DNA of 33,286 nucleotides from CAZCZU01 sp964503475 (GCA_964503475.1 CAZCZU010000030.1:1-33286); one strand, 5' to 3'. Shown: positions 23,638 to 32,216, counted from the first letter of the stretch. Program-made: numbers and translations. The notes: generated by a model from the sequence alone, not told the origin.

Positions 23638-25641
23638 TTAAAGCAGAGGTGCGATGACCAGGGAGACGATAGCCATCACATTGATCAGGATGTTCATCGA
23701 CGGGCCGCTGGTATCCTTGAACGGATCGCCGACCGTATCGCCGACCACGCACGCCTTGTGCACATCCGAGCCCTTGCCGCCAAAGTGCCCCTTCTCAACA
23801 TATTTCTTGGCATTATCCCAGGCACCACCGGCATTGGCCATCGTCAATGCCAGCAGCACACAGCCGACCAGCGCACCGCCGAGCATGCCGCCCAGCGAGG
23901 CGGGGCCGAGCGTGAAACCGACCACGACCGGGGCGGAGACGGCCAGCACACCCGGCAGCACCATGCGTCTCAGTGCCGCCTTGGTGGCGATATCGATACA
24001 GCGGGCATGATCGGGAGCCGCCTTGCCCTCCATCAGTCCCGGAATCTCTTTGAACTGGCGCCGGATCTCCTTGATCATGTCGAAGGCGGCCGTACCGACC
24101 GCTGTCATGGTCAGGGCCGCGACCAGGAACGGGAAAATGCCGCCCAGGAACATGCCTACCAGCACGTGCGGATCGTTGAGTTGCAGTGAGAAATTCTCGA
24201 CATGGTGCGACACCGTCTCGACATAGGCGGTGATAATGGCCAGGGCCGCCAGCGCAGCCGCCCCGATGGCAAAGCCCTTGCCGATGGCGGCGGTGGTATT
24301 GCCAAGCTCATCCAGCGAATCGGTGATCTTGCGCGTATCCTCACCCAGCCCCGCCATCTCGGCGATACCGCCGGCGTTATCGGCCACCGGACCGTAGGCG
24401 TCGATGGCCATGGTGATACCGACCGTGGCCAGCATGCCGACCGCTGCGATACCGACGCCATACAGGCCGCACAGCTCGGTGGAGGCATAGATGACGGCAC
24501 AGATCGCGAGCATCGGCACCACTACCGACTCCATGCCGAAGGCCAGTCCTGAGATGATGACCGTGGCCGGCCCCGTCTCGCCGCTGCGGGCGATCTTCTT
24601 CACCGGCCCACCACCCGTGTAGTACTCGGTGACCAGGCCAATAGCGATCCCGCCGATAGCACCCGCGACCACCGCGCCCCAGACTGTGGATGCGACTCCG
24701 GATACGGTAATGACACCGTAAGCAGCGATAATGAACAGGATCGAAGCACCGATGGTACCGATGCGCAGCGCCCGGCCCGGCTCATGGGCGGAGAAAAGGC
24801 GCACCATGACAATGCCGAGGATCGAGCAGATCAGGCCAGCCGAGGCCAAAGCCAGCGGCAGGAACATCAGCGCCTGTTGCTCGCCCAGCGGATCGAGCAC
24901 ATCGGCGGCCATGGTCGAGGCCATGGCGATGGTGGCGATGATGGCGCCACAGTAGGATTCGAAGATATCGGAGCCCATGCCGGCCACATCGCCGACATTG
25001 TCGCCGACGTTGTCGGCGATCACACCCGGATTGCGCGGATCATCTTCGGGAATGCCCGCCTCCACCTTGCCGACCAGATCGGCCCCGACATCGGCACTCT
25101 TGGTGTAGATGCCGCCGCCGACACGCGAGAAGAGCGCCACGGACGAGGCGCCGATACCGAAACCGTGGATGGCGTGCGCTGTCTCGGGGTCGCCGCCGAA
25201 AAAGAGGTAAAGGGTACCCAGCCCCAGCAGGCCGATGGCCGCGACGGTAAGCCCCATGATCGAGCCGCCGTAGAAGGCCACCGAGAGGGCTGCCGCCTGA
25301 CCCTTGGTGTGCGCCGCCACCGTGGTACGTACGTTGGCGTGGGTGGCCGCATACATACCGAAATAACCGGCCAGAGCCGAACTGCCGGCGCCGACCAGGA
25401 AGGCGATCATCGTCGACAGCCCCAGATCGCTGATGGCGATCAGCAGCGCGACCACAACCACAAAAACAAACAGGATGGAGTATTCGCGTCTGAGGAAGAC
25501 CATGGCCCCATGATGGATCGCCTCGGCGATCTCGGCCGCCTTGCCTTCGCCACCGGGATAGCGCAGCACCAGATGATAGAGCCAGAAGGCCGTGCCCAGT
25601 CCGAAAACGCCGAGAATGACCGGAATCCATGTTTCGCTCAT
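23638..25641 (-). CDS. hppA: Membrane-bound ion-pumping pyrophosphatase
   Basis: Integral-membrane PPase that couples hydrolysis of pyrophosphate to H+ or Na+ pumping. It has 667 residues and about sixteen membrane segments. Substrate motifs are intact: TKSADVGADLVGKVEAGIPE and DDPRNPGVIADNVGDNVGDVAG, later DAYGPVADNAGGIAEMAGL, and near the end GDTVGDPFKDTSGPSMNILI. In GNTTAAIGKGFAIG the position after TT is alanine, which in this family marks the K+-dependent class (K+-independent pumps have lysine there); whether it pumps H+ or Na+ I cannot say. GGAGG sits four bases before the ATG. A promoter overlaps the terminator of ppa just upstream. Confidence 0.96.
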   Translation of the reverse strand: MSETWIPVILGVFGLGTAFWLYHLVLRYPGGEGKAAEIAEAIHHGAMVFLRREYSILFVFVVVVALLIAISDLGLSTMIAFLVGAGSSALAGYFGMYAATHANVRTTVAAHTKGQAAALSVAFYGGSIMGLTVAAIGLLGLGTLYLFFGGDPETAHAIHGFGIGASSVALFSRVGGGIYTKSADVGADLVGKVEAGIPEDDPRNPGVIADNVGDNVGDVAGMGSDIFESYCGAIIATIAMASTMAADVLDPLGEQQALMFLPLALASAGLICSILGIVMVRLFSAHEPGRALRIGTIGASILFIIAAYGVITVSGVASTVWGAVVAGAIGGIAIGLVTEYYTGGGPVKKIARSGETGPATVIISGLAFGMESVVVPMLAICAVIYASTELCGLYGVGIAAVGMLATVGITMAIDAYGPVADNAGGIAEMAGLGEDTRKITDSLDELGNTTAAIGKGFAIGAAALAALAIITAYVETVSHHVENFSLQLNDPHVLVGMFLGGIFPFLVAALTMTAVGTAAFDMIKEIRRQFKEIPGLMEGKAAPDHARCIDIATKAALRRMVLPGVLAVSAPVVVGFTLGPASLGGMLGGALVGCVLLALTMANAGGAWDNAKKYVEKGHFGGKGSDVHKACVVGDTVGDPFKDTSGPSMNILINVMAIVSLVIAPLL

Positions 25642-25668
25642 GCCCCCTCCTGTTCAGTCGCCGGCAAC

Positions 25669-25699
25669 AAAAAAGGCGGCTGGTTACCCAGCCACCTTT
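25669..25699 (-). terminator. Terminator after ppa, directly before hppA
   Basis: On the minus strand GGTGGCTGG, loop GTAA, CCAGCCGCC (one U-G pair), then six Ts. Only 27 bases separate the end of the T tract from the hppA start codon, so an hppA promoter cannot lie in between. Confidence 0.85.
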
Positions 25700-25725
25700 A
25701 TGGATGCAGAACGCAAATGCGTCAA
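25690..25725 (-). promoter_or_regulatory. Promoter of hppA overlapping the ppa terminator
   Basis: On the minus strand TTGACG (25725-25720), a 17-base spacer, and CATAAA (25702-25697). The start point would be near 25690, inside the first arm of the terminator, so transcripts from it lose most of that arm and should escape termination. Confidence 0.6.
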
Positions 25726-25741
25726 GTATAAAGGGTTATTT

Positions 25742-26269
25742 TCAGCCCTGATAACGCGCGATGGAGTCGGTGATCTCTTTCTTGGCCGCAGCGGCATCGC
25801 CCCAGCCGGTCACCTTGACCCACTTGCCCTTCTCCAGATCCTTGTAGTGTTCGAAGAAGTGCTTGATCTGGTCGAGCAGAAACTGCGGCAGATCATCCGG
25901 GCCATGCACATCGTCGTAGACCGGCTTCAGCTTCGATACCGGTACGGCCAGCACCTTGGCATCGTTGCCTGCCTCGTCTTCCATGTGCAGTACGCCAACC
26001 GGACGGCACGGCACCACGCAACCCGGAATCAGCGAGAAGCTGGAAACCACCAGCACATCGACCGGATCACCGTCCTCGGAGAGGGTGTTGGGTACAAAGC
26101 CGTAGTTGCACGGATAGTGCATGGCCGTGTGCATGAAACGGTCGACAAAGATGGCGCCGGAATCCTTGTCCAGCTCATACTTGATCGGATCGGCATGCTG
26201 CGGCACCTCGATCACAACATTGATATCTTCCGGCGGATTCTTGCCAACCTTGATCTTGGTGATGTCCAT
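25742..26269 (-). CDS. ppa: Soluble inorganic pyrophosphatase, family I
   Basis: Cytoplasmic PPase that hydrolyses pyrophosphate and so drives biosynthetic reactions. It has 175 residues (E. coli 176). The family I signature is EDGDPVDVLVV (D-G-D-P-V-D metal cluster), with conserved KYELDKDSGAIFVDR, HYPCNYGFVPNTL, DEAGNDAKVLAVP and HFFEHYKDLEKGKWVKV. ATG 26269 has AGGAG five bases upstream; the frame extends to 26308 without support. The membrane pyrophosphatase lies next in line after a terminator and its own promoter, so the cell has both a wasteful and an energy-saving route for pyrophosphate. Confidence 0.97.
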   Translation of the reverse strand: MDITKIKVGKNPPEDINVVIEVPQHADPIKYELDKDSGAIFVDRFMHTAMHYPCNYGFVPNTLSEDGDPVDVLVVSSFSLIPGCVVPCRPVGVLHMEDEAGNDAKVLAVPVSKLKPVYDDVHGPDDLPQFLLDQIKHFFEHYKDLEKGKWVKVTGWGDAAAAKKEITDSIARYQG

Positions 26270-26375
26270 GGTTTCTCCTGATTGTGAAAATCGAAAATTT
26301 TTGCGCATTGTAGGGAACAGGGCCTGCAGAACAAGCCAAAGTGCAGGTCATCGGCCGATACGCTAGGCTCGCGCC

Positions 26376-26843
26376 ATGATCATCATCTCCATCGCCGACC
26401 AGATGCTCTACCACCGTCGACAAACCGGTGTCTGGCACGAATATCCCGTCTCAACCGCTGCCGCAGGCGCAGGCAATGAGCGGGGAAGTTTCCGGACACC
26501 GCTGGGCCGACACCGCATTTACAAAAAGATCGGGGCCGGCATGGCCAGGCTTACCGCCTTTCGGGGGCGCTGCCCCATCGGCCGCTACCGTCCCGGAATC
26601 GACAACCCGAATCGGGACTGGATTCTAAGCCGGATTCTGTGGCTGGACGGCTGTGCACCCGGGCATAACCGGCGCGGCGCCGTCGATACCCGTTCCCGCT
26701 ACATCTATATCCACGGCACCCACGAAGAGGAGCGGCTGGGCCAACCCGCCTCCCACGGCTGCATTCGCATGGCCAATGACGACATCATGGAACTGTTCGA
26801 ACATGCCCGCGAGGGCGAACGGGTCTATATCAGAAGGGCTTAG
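26376..26843 (+). CDS. L,D-transpeptidase (YkuD fold)
   Basis: YkuD-domain protein of 155 residues. The catalytic motif is present as IYIHGTHEEERLGQ followed by ASHGCIRMANDD, with the cysteine nucleophile in SHGCIRM and the HGT histidine. The start IIISIADQMLYHRRQTGVWHEYPVSTAAAGAGNERGS is the usual first half of the domain. There is no signal peptide and no peptidoglycan-binding module, so export is unexplained, but this short form is common in proteobacteria. No clear ribosome site precedes the ATG. The gene is convergent with the next one; AAGGGCT and AGCCCTT at their ends can pair. Confidence 0.88.
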   Translation: MIIISIADQMLYHRRQTGVWHEYPVSTAAAGAGNERGSFRTPLGRHRIYKKIGAGMARLTAFRGRCPIGRYRPGIDNPNRDWILSRILWLDGCAPGHNRRGAVDTRSRYIYIHGTHEEERLGQPASHGCIRMANDDIMELFEHAREGERVYIRRA

Positions 26844-26868
26844 GGGCGTAACAGCCCAGATTCAAATC

Positions 26869-27279
26869 CTAGCCCTTGTTCTGACCGGCACAGAAGGCAA
26901 CGGCCTGGCTCTTTTCAGTCAGGATATCATTCAGTGAAGGCAACGGAGGCTGTTTCGACTGCTTTCGCGATGCATCGAGCAGGGTATGAAAATCCTGTAG
27001 ATAAGCGGGAACTTCGCTACCGGCCACTGAAACCGGGGCATCATCGCGATAGAACGACTTATTCACCACAGACAGCAGGCCCTTCTGATACTCCGGCGTA
27101 TCACACAATAGCCGCGTAGCCTGATCGATGGTCTGCTCGCTGGCCTTGCCCTCGAGCTTCAGAGAGAGCTCCGTCAACTCGAGGTTCATGATATTGCACT
27201 TGTAGAGACCCCAGGCGAGAGGAATGGCAACCACGGCCAGGCCCAGCATCGTCGCTTTATAGATGTTTTTCCTGTCCAT
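26869..27279 (-). CDS. Small membrane-anchored protein, unknown
   Basis: Unrecognised 136-residue protein. One membrane segment near the N-terminus (ATMLGLAVVAIPLAWGLY, about 10-27) is followed by a mostly helical, probably periplasmic domain with three cysteines in all (KCNIM, LLCDT, AFCAG); two of them could form a disulfide. ATG 27279 (MDRKNIYK) has GGGGAG seven bases upstream; ATG 27285 is too close to that site. A CRP/FNR-like palindrome and a TACAAT -10 lie upstream, so it may be regulated by that family. Confidence 0.65.
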   Translation of the reverse strand: MDRKNIYKATMLGLAVVAIPLAWGLYKCNIMNLELTELSLKLEGKASEQTIDQATRLLCDTPEYQKGLLSVVNKSFYRDDAPVSVAGSEVPAYLQDFHTLLDASRKQSKQPPLPSLNDILTEKSQAVAFCAGQNKG

Positions 27280-27350
27280 ATGCATACTCCCCTTCGGAGA
27301 TGCCATACTGCAACTCCGAACCGGTAACTCCCCTCCCCCGATTAGCCGCG

Positions 27351-27385
27351 ATTGTATGGCTTACGCATGCGTGATGTAAATCACA
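27351..27385 (-). promoter_or_regulatory. CRP/FNR-like site and -10 element
   Basis: On the minus strand TGTGA-TTTACA-TCACG (27385-27370) matches the CRP consensus TGTGA-N6-TCACA at 9 of 10 positions and also resembles an FNR site (GTGAT-N4-ATCAC). TACAAT (27356-27351) follows. The site centre would be near -33.5, overlapping the -35, which is not the usual activator position. Confidence 0.5.
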
Positions 27386-27418
27386 CAAATGGACTATAGA
27401 CAAACAGAAGATGCCCGG

Positions 27419-28171
27419 TCAGGCGTCGGACAGGGGGGCAGCGTCGTTGCTGCCTGAGAAGCGCGCCATCAGAATGCCGACTTCATAAAGCAGCAGCATC
27501 GGAAAAGCCAGCAGCACCTGCGATATGATATCCGGCGGCGTCAGGATCGCCGCCAGAATAAAGGCCCAGACGATGACATAACGGCGCTTCGCCTTCAGCG
27601 CCTCGATACCGACCAGCCCCAGGCGTACCAGCACCAGCACGATGATCGGAATCTCGAAACTGAGACCGAACGCAAACAGCAGCTTGAGCACCAGGGTCAG
27701 GTACTCCTTCACGGCCGGCATCGCCTGGATATGCTCGGTGGAGAAACCGATAAAGAACTTGAAAATAAGCGGAAAGACCACGTAAAAGGCAAAAGCACCA
27801 CCGGCGAACAGCAGCAGCAGGCTGGCAAAGAAATAGCCGGAAAAGAGTTGCCGTTCACGGCGATAAAGCCCCGGTGCCACAAAGGCCCAGAACTGATAGA
27901 ACGTGATGGGCGCCGTGACAAAAATACTGAGCACCAGCGCAATCTTCAGATAGGTAAAAAAGACATCCGGCGCATTGAGAAAAACGAGCGGTGTCCCCTC
28001 CGGCAGGGCGGCACGCAGAGGCGACGCGATAAAATCGAAGACCGTGCCTGAGAAGTTCATCAGCACCATGACCCCGATCAGGTAGGCGATGATGGCAATC
28101 TTCAGTCTGCCGCGCAGCTCGTTAAGGTGCGTCAGGATCGGGGACGGATTGACCGGCGTGCTGTCACTCAT
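27419..28171 (-). CDS. tatC: Twin-arginine translocase subunit TatC
   Basis: TatC is the signal-binding core of the Tat system, which exports folded proteins. It has 250 residues and six membrane segments. Family marks: ILTHLNELRGRLKIAI at the start, with the conserved HL-ELR, FKFFIGFS, and the loop SFEIPIIVLVLVRLGLV. Its ATG overlaps the tatB stop as ATGA (28168-28171), so translation is coupled. It ends the tatABC operon. Confidence 0.97.
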   Translation of the reverse strand: MSDSTPVNPSPILTHLNELRGRLKIAIIAYLIGVMVLMNFSGTVFDFIASPLRAALPEGTPLVFLNAPDVFFTYLKIALVLSIFVTAPITFYQFWAFVAPGLYRRERQLFSGYFFASLLLLFAGGAFAFYVVFPLIFKFFIGFSTEHIQAMPAVKEYLTLVLKLLFAFGLSFEIPIIVLVLVRLGLVGIEALKAKRRYVIVWAFILAAILTPPDIISQVLLAFPMLLLYEVGILMARFSGSNDAAPLSDA

Positions 28172-28449
28172 GCGTCTTCTTTCCGCTTGTCATCCAGCGG
28201 CTTGCCATCATCCGTCGGCTCTTCGGGCACACTGCTCACCGCGTCGAACGCATCACGCACCTCTTCGCCGGATGCGCGCACCTCCCGGGTCTCCTCATCG
28301 AGTTGCTGTTTGATCGAAGTGACCCACATGCGCCCCTGGCGCACCACACGCCCGATCTGGGCAAAGAAATCGGGCAGGCGCTCCGGGCCCAGAATCAAAA
28401 AGGCGATAGCGCCGATCAGGATCAGCTCGAATAGTCCGATATCAGGCAT
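28168..28449 (-). CDS. tatB: Twin-arginine translocase subunit TatB
   Basis: TatB forms the receptor complex with TatC. This 93-residue protein has an N-terminal anchor with the TatB glutamate and proline (MPDIGLFELILIGAIAFLILGPERLPDFF), an amphipathic helix (AQIGRVVRQGRMWVTSIKQQLDEE) and an acidic, disordered tail. The LGPERLP motif separates it from TatA. It lies between tatA and tatC. Confidence 0.95.
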   Translation of the reverse strand: MPDIGLFELILIGAIAFLILGPERLPDFFAQIGRVVRQGRMWVTSIKQQLDEETREVRASGEEVRDAFDAVSSVPEEPTDDGKPLDDKRKEDA

Positions 28450-28480
28450 GTCGATTCAGTCGCAGAGGTATAGAAATAAT

Positions 28481-28669
28481 TCAGGCTTTCTTGTCGCTGT
28501 CGGCCTTGTCGGAGGCCGACTTGTCACCCTCATCCTCGGCCATATTCTTGCGGAAGCTGCGAATCCCCTTGGCCACGCCGGCTCCCAGCTCGGGCAGTTT
28601 GCGGGCGCCGAACAGCACCACAACGATAATCAGGATGAGCAGCAGCTCGGTAGTTCCCAGTCCAAACAT
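28481..28669 (-). CDS. tatA: Twin-arginine translocase subunit TatA
   Basis: Pore-forming TatA, 62 residues. The anchor and hinge MFGLGTTELLLILIIVVVLFGARKLPELG lead to the amphipathic helix GVAKGIRSFRKNM and a D/K-rich tail. FGARKLPELG is the TatA hallmark. GGAGG is nine bases before the ATG. It is the first gene of tatABC; tatB starts 31 bases after its stop. Confidence 0.96.
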   Translation of the reverse strand: MFGLGTTELLLILIIVVVLFGARKLPELGAGVAKGIRSFRKNMAEDEGDKSASDKADSDKKA

Positions 28670-28753
28670 CGATTCAACCCTCCGTAACGGCCAAGCCTAA
28701 CAGCAAAGCGGGCCAACATGCCATGCCGGCCATGCACAGGGCAACAGGAACAT

Positions 28754-29701
28754 TCATGATGCCGCGGGCTTTTCAGCCAGGCGGATCAGATCGGCCAGCA
28801 TGGCATTGACCGGCACCGCCAGGCCATGCTGCTCCGCCAGCCGGACAATACAGCCGTTCATCGTATCGATCTCGGTGGCGTGTCCATGCTCGAAATCCTG
28901 CCACATGCTGGTTTTAACCGGCCCTGCCTGCAGCGTCATGGTGATATGCCGTTCGGCCTCTTCGGGCTTCAGCTCCACTCCTTCGGCTGCCGCCACCTGC
29001 CGCACCTCATGCATGGCATCACGCACCCAGCGCACACCACGCGCCTCCGCCGCCACATCACGGGCATAACGACGGGTCAAAGCCGTGATGGCATTGAATC
29101 CGCAGTTCCACAGCATCTTGTTCCACAGCATATGATGCATATCGTCCACCGCACGCGCATCCACGCCCACGGCCTGCCATGCCGCCAGCAGGCGCGCCTG
29201 TTGCGACCACGCCTCGCCCTGCCATGCACCGAGACGCAGGTGCCCTGCGGCCGAATGAACGACGAATCCCGGCCGTTCGACGCGCACCCCGATGAAGGCG
29301 GAACCGGCCAGAACAGCATGGGAAGGAAAGAGGCGCGACACCAGAGCCGGAGCTTCAACCCCATTCTGCAGCGTCAGTAACACGGTATCCGCACCGATAT
29401 GCGGCGCCAGCCGGGCACAGAGATATTCCAGCCCTGTCGTCTTGCTGCTCAGCAGGATCACGTCGCAATCGGCGAGCATGGCGGGATCGTCGCCGGCCAC
29501 GACCGGCAGCACCTGCATCTCACCCCCGCTCTCATGATGCAATCCATCGCGTTGCAGGGCAGCCAGGTGCGGGCCACGGGCCAGAAAACATACCTCACAA
29601 CCGCTGCGCTGCAGCATGGCACCATAGTGACAACCGACCGCACCGGCACCGGCGACACCGACCCTGAGTGGCTGCATGGTGGCATCCTCCGCCTGTGTCA
29701 T
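28754..29701 (-). CDS. 2-dehydropantoate 2-reductase (ketopantoate reductase)
   Basis: NADPH-dependent enzyme of the PanE/ApbA family, which makes pantoate for coenzyme A. The Rossmann motif VGVAGAGAVGCHYGAML, LLSSKTTGLEYLCARL, TLQNGVEAPALV, the catalytic lysine region MLWNKMLWNCGFNAITAL and the C-terminal ITMTLQAGPVKTSMWQDFEHGHATEIDTMNG are all present. Paralogues acting on other keto acids exist, so I leave the symbol empty. Two starts are possible: ATG 29701 (MTQAEDAT, 315 residues) and ATG 29677 (MQPLRVG, 307), each with a GGAGG seven to eight bases before it. It is divergent from the malic enzyme gene with 124 bases between. Confidence 0.9.
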   Translation of the reverse strand: MTQAEDATMQPLRVGVAGAGAVGCHYGAMLQRSGCEVCFLARGPHLAALQRDGLHHESGGEMQVLPVVAGDDPAMLADCDVILLSSKTTGLEYLCARLAPHIGADTVLLTLQNGVEAPALVSRLFPSHAVLAGSAFIGVRVERPGFVVHSAAGHLRLGAWQGEAWSQQARLLAAWQAVGVDARAVDDMHHMLWNKMLWNCGFNAITALTRRYARDVAAEARGVRWVRDAMHEVRQVAAAEGVELKPEEAERHITMTLQAGPVKTSMWQDFEHGHATEIDTMNGCIVRLAEQHGLAVPVNAMLADLIRLAEKPAAS

Positions 29702-29825
29702 TTGCAAGCCTCCATGACCGCAGCCCTCGGCTGCGCTATGATGCGCGCTCTGCAGCGCGAACGCCGGCGCGGGAAAACTCCCCCTGCCGGATCGCTCCCT
29801 GCAATGTAGCGCGGAGGTTCCCATT

Positions 29826-32105
29826 ATGCCAAACGATGCCATGCATCAGGACGCACTCGACTATCACAGTAAGCCAACACCGGGCAAAATCAGCGTCAAG
29901 CCGAGCAAGCCATGCCTGACCCAACGTGATCTGGCGCTGGCCTATTCGCCGGGCGTGGCCGAGCCCTGCCTGGAGATCGCCAAGAATCCCGAGCTGGCCG
30001 ACGAATACACCTCGCGCGCCAATCTGGTCGGCGTAGTCAGCAACGGTACGGCTGTACTGGGCCTGGGCAACATCGGGGCTCTGGCCGGCAAGCCGGTCAT
30101 GGAAGGCAAGGGTGTGCTGTTCAAGCGCTTTGCCGATATCGACGTCTTCGACATCGAGGTGGACGAAACCGATCCGATGGCCTTCGTCGACACGATTGCG
30201 CGTCTGGAGCCCACCTTCGGCGGCATCAACCTCGAAGACATCAAGGCGCCGGAGTGCTTCATCATTGAGGAAGAGCTGAAGAAACGGGTCAACATTCCGG
30301 TGTTGCACGACGACCAGCACGGCACCGCCGTCATTACCGCCGCCGGTCTGATCAATGCCCTGCACCTGCAGGAGAAGGATATCGGCGAGGTGAAGATCGT
30401 CTGTCTGGGTGCCGGTGCGGCGGGCTTTGCCTGCATGCGCCTGATCGAGGAGCTGGGCGCCAGGCGCGAAAACATCCTCTTCCTCGACCGCAAGGGGGTG
30501 ATCTACAAGGATCGTGGCGACGAACTGCCTCCGCACAAGGCCTACTTCGCCACCGAGCGCTCCGAGCGCACACTCGAGGATGCGATGCAGGGGGCCGATG
30601 TCTTCGTCGGCCTCTCCGAGGGCAATGCCGTCACTCCCGAGATGCTGCTCTCCATGGCCGAGCGCCCGGTCGTCTTCGCCATGGCCAACCCGACGCCCGA
30701 GATCGCCTACGATCTGGCCATGAAAACCCGCAAGGACCTGATCATGGCCACCGGCCGCTCCGATCACCCGAATCAGGTCAACAACGTGCTGGGCTTTCCG
30801 TTCCTGTTCCGCGGCGCACTCGATGCCCGCGCCACCACCTTCAACGAAGAGATGAAGATCGCAGCCGTACATGCGCTGGCCGACCTGGCACGCCAGGAGG
30901 TTCCGGCCTCGGTTCTGAAGGCCTATGGCGTCAAGCAGCTGCGCTTCGGACCGGAATATATCCTGCCCAAGCCGTTCGACCCGCGCCTGATCGAAGTGGT
31001 CCCGGCTGCCGTGGCCAAAGCCGCTGCCGATACCGGCGTGGCCCGCAAACCGATCGAGGATATGCCGGCCTACGCCGCCAGCCTTGCCGCCCGCATTGAT
31101 GACTCCCGTCTGGTCATGCGTTCGATTACCGACAAGGCACGTCAGCATCCGCTGCGCCTTGTGCTGCCGGAGGGCGAGGACCCGACCGTCATCCGTGCCG
31201 CCCTAATCATGGCCGAGATGGGCATTGCCAAGCCGTTGCTGATCGGCCGCCGCGACCACGTCGACAGGGTCTGCGACAGCGAGCATCTCGACGTCTGCGA
31301 TCTCGACATGCTCGATCCGTATCACGAGGATTCCCGCTTTGCCAGCCTCGCCGATGCCTACTATTTCGACCGCAAGCGTCACGGTATCCTGCGCCAGGAT
31401 GCCGTGCAGACCCTGCGCCACAATCCCAATGTACTGGGCGCACTGCTCGTGCGTCAGGGCTTTGCCGACGGCATGCTCTCCGGACGCACGGCCCACTACC
31501 CCAATGTACTGCGCCCGGTGCTGCAGATCCTCGGGCACGATGCCACCAATCATCACCATCAGGTTTATGGCATGTACATGATGATCATGGAGCAGCACAC
31601 CTATTTCCTCGGCGATTGCACCGTCAATGTCGACATGACAGCCGAGCAGCTGGCCGAGATGGCCACACTGGCTGCCGAGACCTGCTCGACACTGACCGGC
31701 ACCGAGCCACGTGTGGGCATGATGTCCTTCTCCAACTTCGGCAGCTCGGATCACCCGGAAGCGCGCAAGGTGGCGGAAGCGGTGCAACTGCTGCACAAAC
31801 AGCATCCGGAACTGATTGTCGACGGCGAGATGCAGGCCGATACGGCCGTCAATGCCGACCTGCTCAGCCACTACCCGTTCAGTAAACTGAAAGATCCGGC
31901 CAATGTACTGATCTTCCCGACCATGCAGGCCGGCAATATCGCCTACAAATTGTTGCGCGAGCTGGGTGGCGGCACCGCCATCGGTCCGATTCTGGTCGGC
32001 CTGCCGCAGCAGGTACATGTGCTGCAGACCGGCGCCTCGGTCGACGATATCGTCAACATGGCCGCCATTGCAGCAGCCCGTGCGGCCGACAAGGCCGACA
32101 AATAG
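29826..32105 (+). CDS. maeB: NADP-dependent malic enzyme with phosphotransacetylase-like domain
   Basis: MaeB-type malic enzyme, which decarboxylates malate to pyruvate with NADP+ reduction. The N-terminal malic domain (1-430) shows DLALAYSPGVAEPCLEI, the metal-binding ECFIIEEEL and VLHDDQHGTAVITAAGL, and the Rossmann motif CLGAGAAGFACMRL. The second half (about 430-759) is a phosphate acetyl/butyryltransferase-like domain that in E. coli MaeB is regulatory and lacks transferase activity. Length 759 equals that of E. coli MaeB. GGAGG lies eight bases before the ATG. Two hairpins follow, the second a strong bidirectional terminator. Confidence 0.96.
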   Translation: MPNDAMHQDALDYHSKPTPGKISVKPSKPCLTQRDLALAYSPGVAEPCLEIAKNPELADEYTSRANLVGVVSNGTAVLGLGNIGALAGKPVMEGKGVLFKRFADIDVFDIEVDETDPMAFVDTIARLEPTFGGINLEDIKAPECFIIEEELKKRVNIPVLHDDQHGTAVITAAGLINALHLQEKDIGEVKIVCLGAGAAGFACMRLIEELGARRENILFLDRKGVIYKDRGDELPPHKAYFATERSERTLEDAMQGADVFVGLSEGNAVTPEMLLSMAERPVVFAMANPTPEIAYDLAMKTRKDLIMATGRSDHPNQVNNVLGFPFLFRGALDARATTFNEEMKIAAVHALADLARQEVPASVLKAYGVKQLRFGPEYILPKPFDPRLIEVVPAAVAKAAADTGVARKPIEDMPAYAASLAARIDDSRLVMRSITDKARQHPLRLVLPEGEDPTVIRAALIMAEMGIAKPLLIGRRDHVDRVCDSEHLDVCDLDMLDPYHEDSRFASLADAYYFDRKRHGILRQDAVQTLRHNPNVLGALLVRQGFADGMLSGRTAHYPNVLRPVLQILGHDATNHHHQVYGMYMMIMEQHTYFLGDCTVNVDMTAEQLAEMATLAAETCSTLTGTEPRVGMMSFSNFGSSDHPEARKVAEAVQLLHKQHPELIVDGEMQADTAVNADLLSHYPFSKLKDPANVLIFPTMQAGNIAYKLLRELGGGTAIGPILVGLPQQVHVLQTGASVDDIVNMAAIAAARAADKADK

Positions 32106-32112
32106 GGAAACC

Positions 32113-32139
32113 GGATCACCGGTGCGCGACCGGTGATCC
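32113..32139 (+). repeat. Perfect 11-bp hairpin after maeB
   Basis: GGATCACCGGT (32113-32123), loop GCGCG, ACCGGTGATCC (32129-32139), eight bases after the maeB stop. No U tract; it may protect the mRNA end or assist the terminator that follows. Confidence 0.85.
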
Positions 32140-32153
32140 CTTCAAACAGACCA

Positions 32154-32191
32154 AAACAAAAGGAGCGGCCAAATGGCCGCTCCTTTTGTTT
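32154..32191. terminator. Bidirectional terminator between maeB and the M23 gene
   Basis: A 17-bp perfect stem (32154-32170 with 32175-32191; GGAGCGGCC core), loop AAAT, with A and T runs at both feet. It serves maeB on plus and the peptidase gene on minus. Confidence 0.93.
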
Positions 32192-32216
32192 GGGTCAGGT
32201 GCTTGTCGCTGAAGGA

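Noticed and set aside
26834..26877. tRNA-like look: AAGGGCT and AGCCCTT ends with TTCAAATCC inside
   Set aside because: Only 44 bases, T-arm does not pair, no anticodon arm, and the ends are parts of two coding genes; more likely a weak convergent terminator.
29736..31148. 470-codon minus-strand frame opposite maeB
   Set aside because: Shadow of malic enzyme; it also overlaps the start region of the ketopantoate reductase gene.
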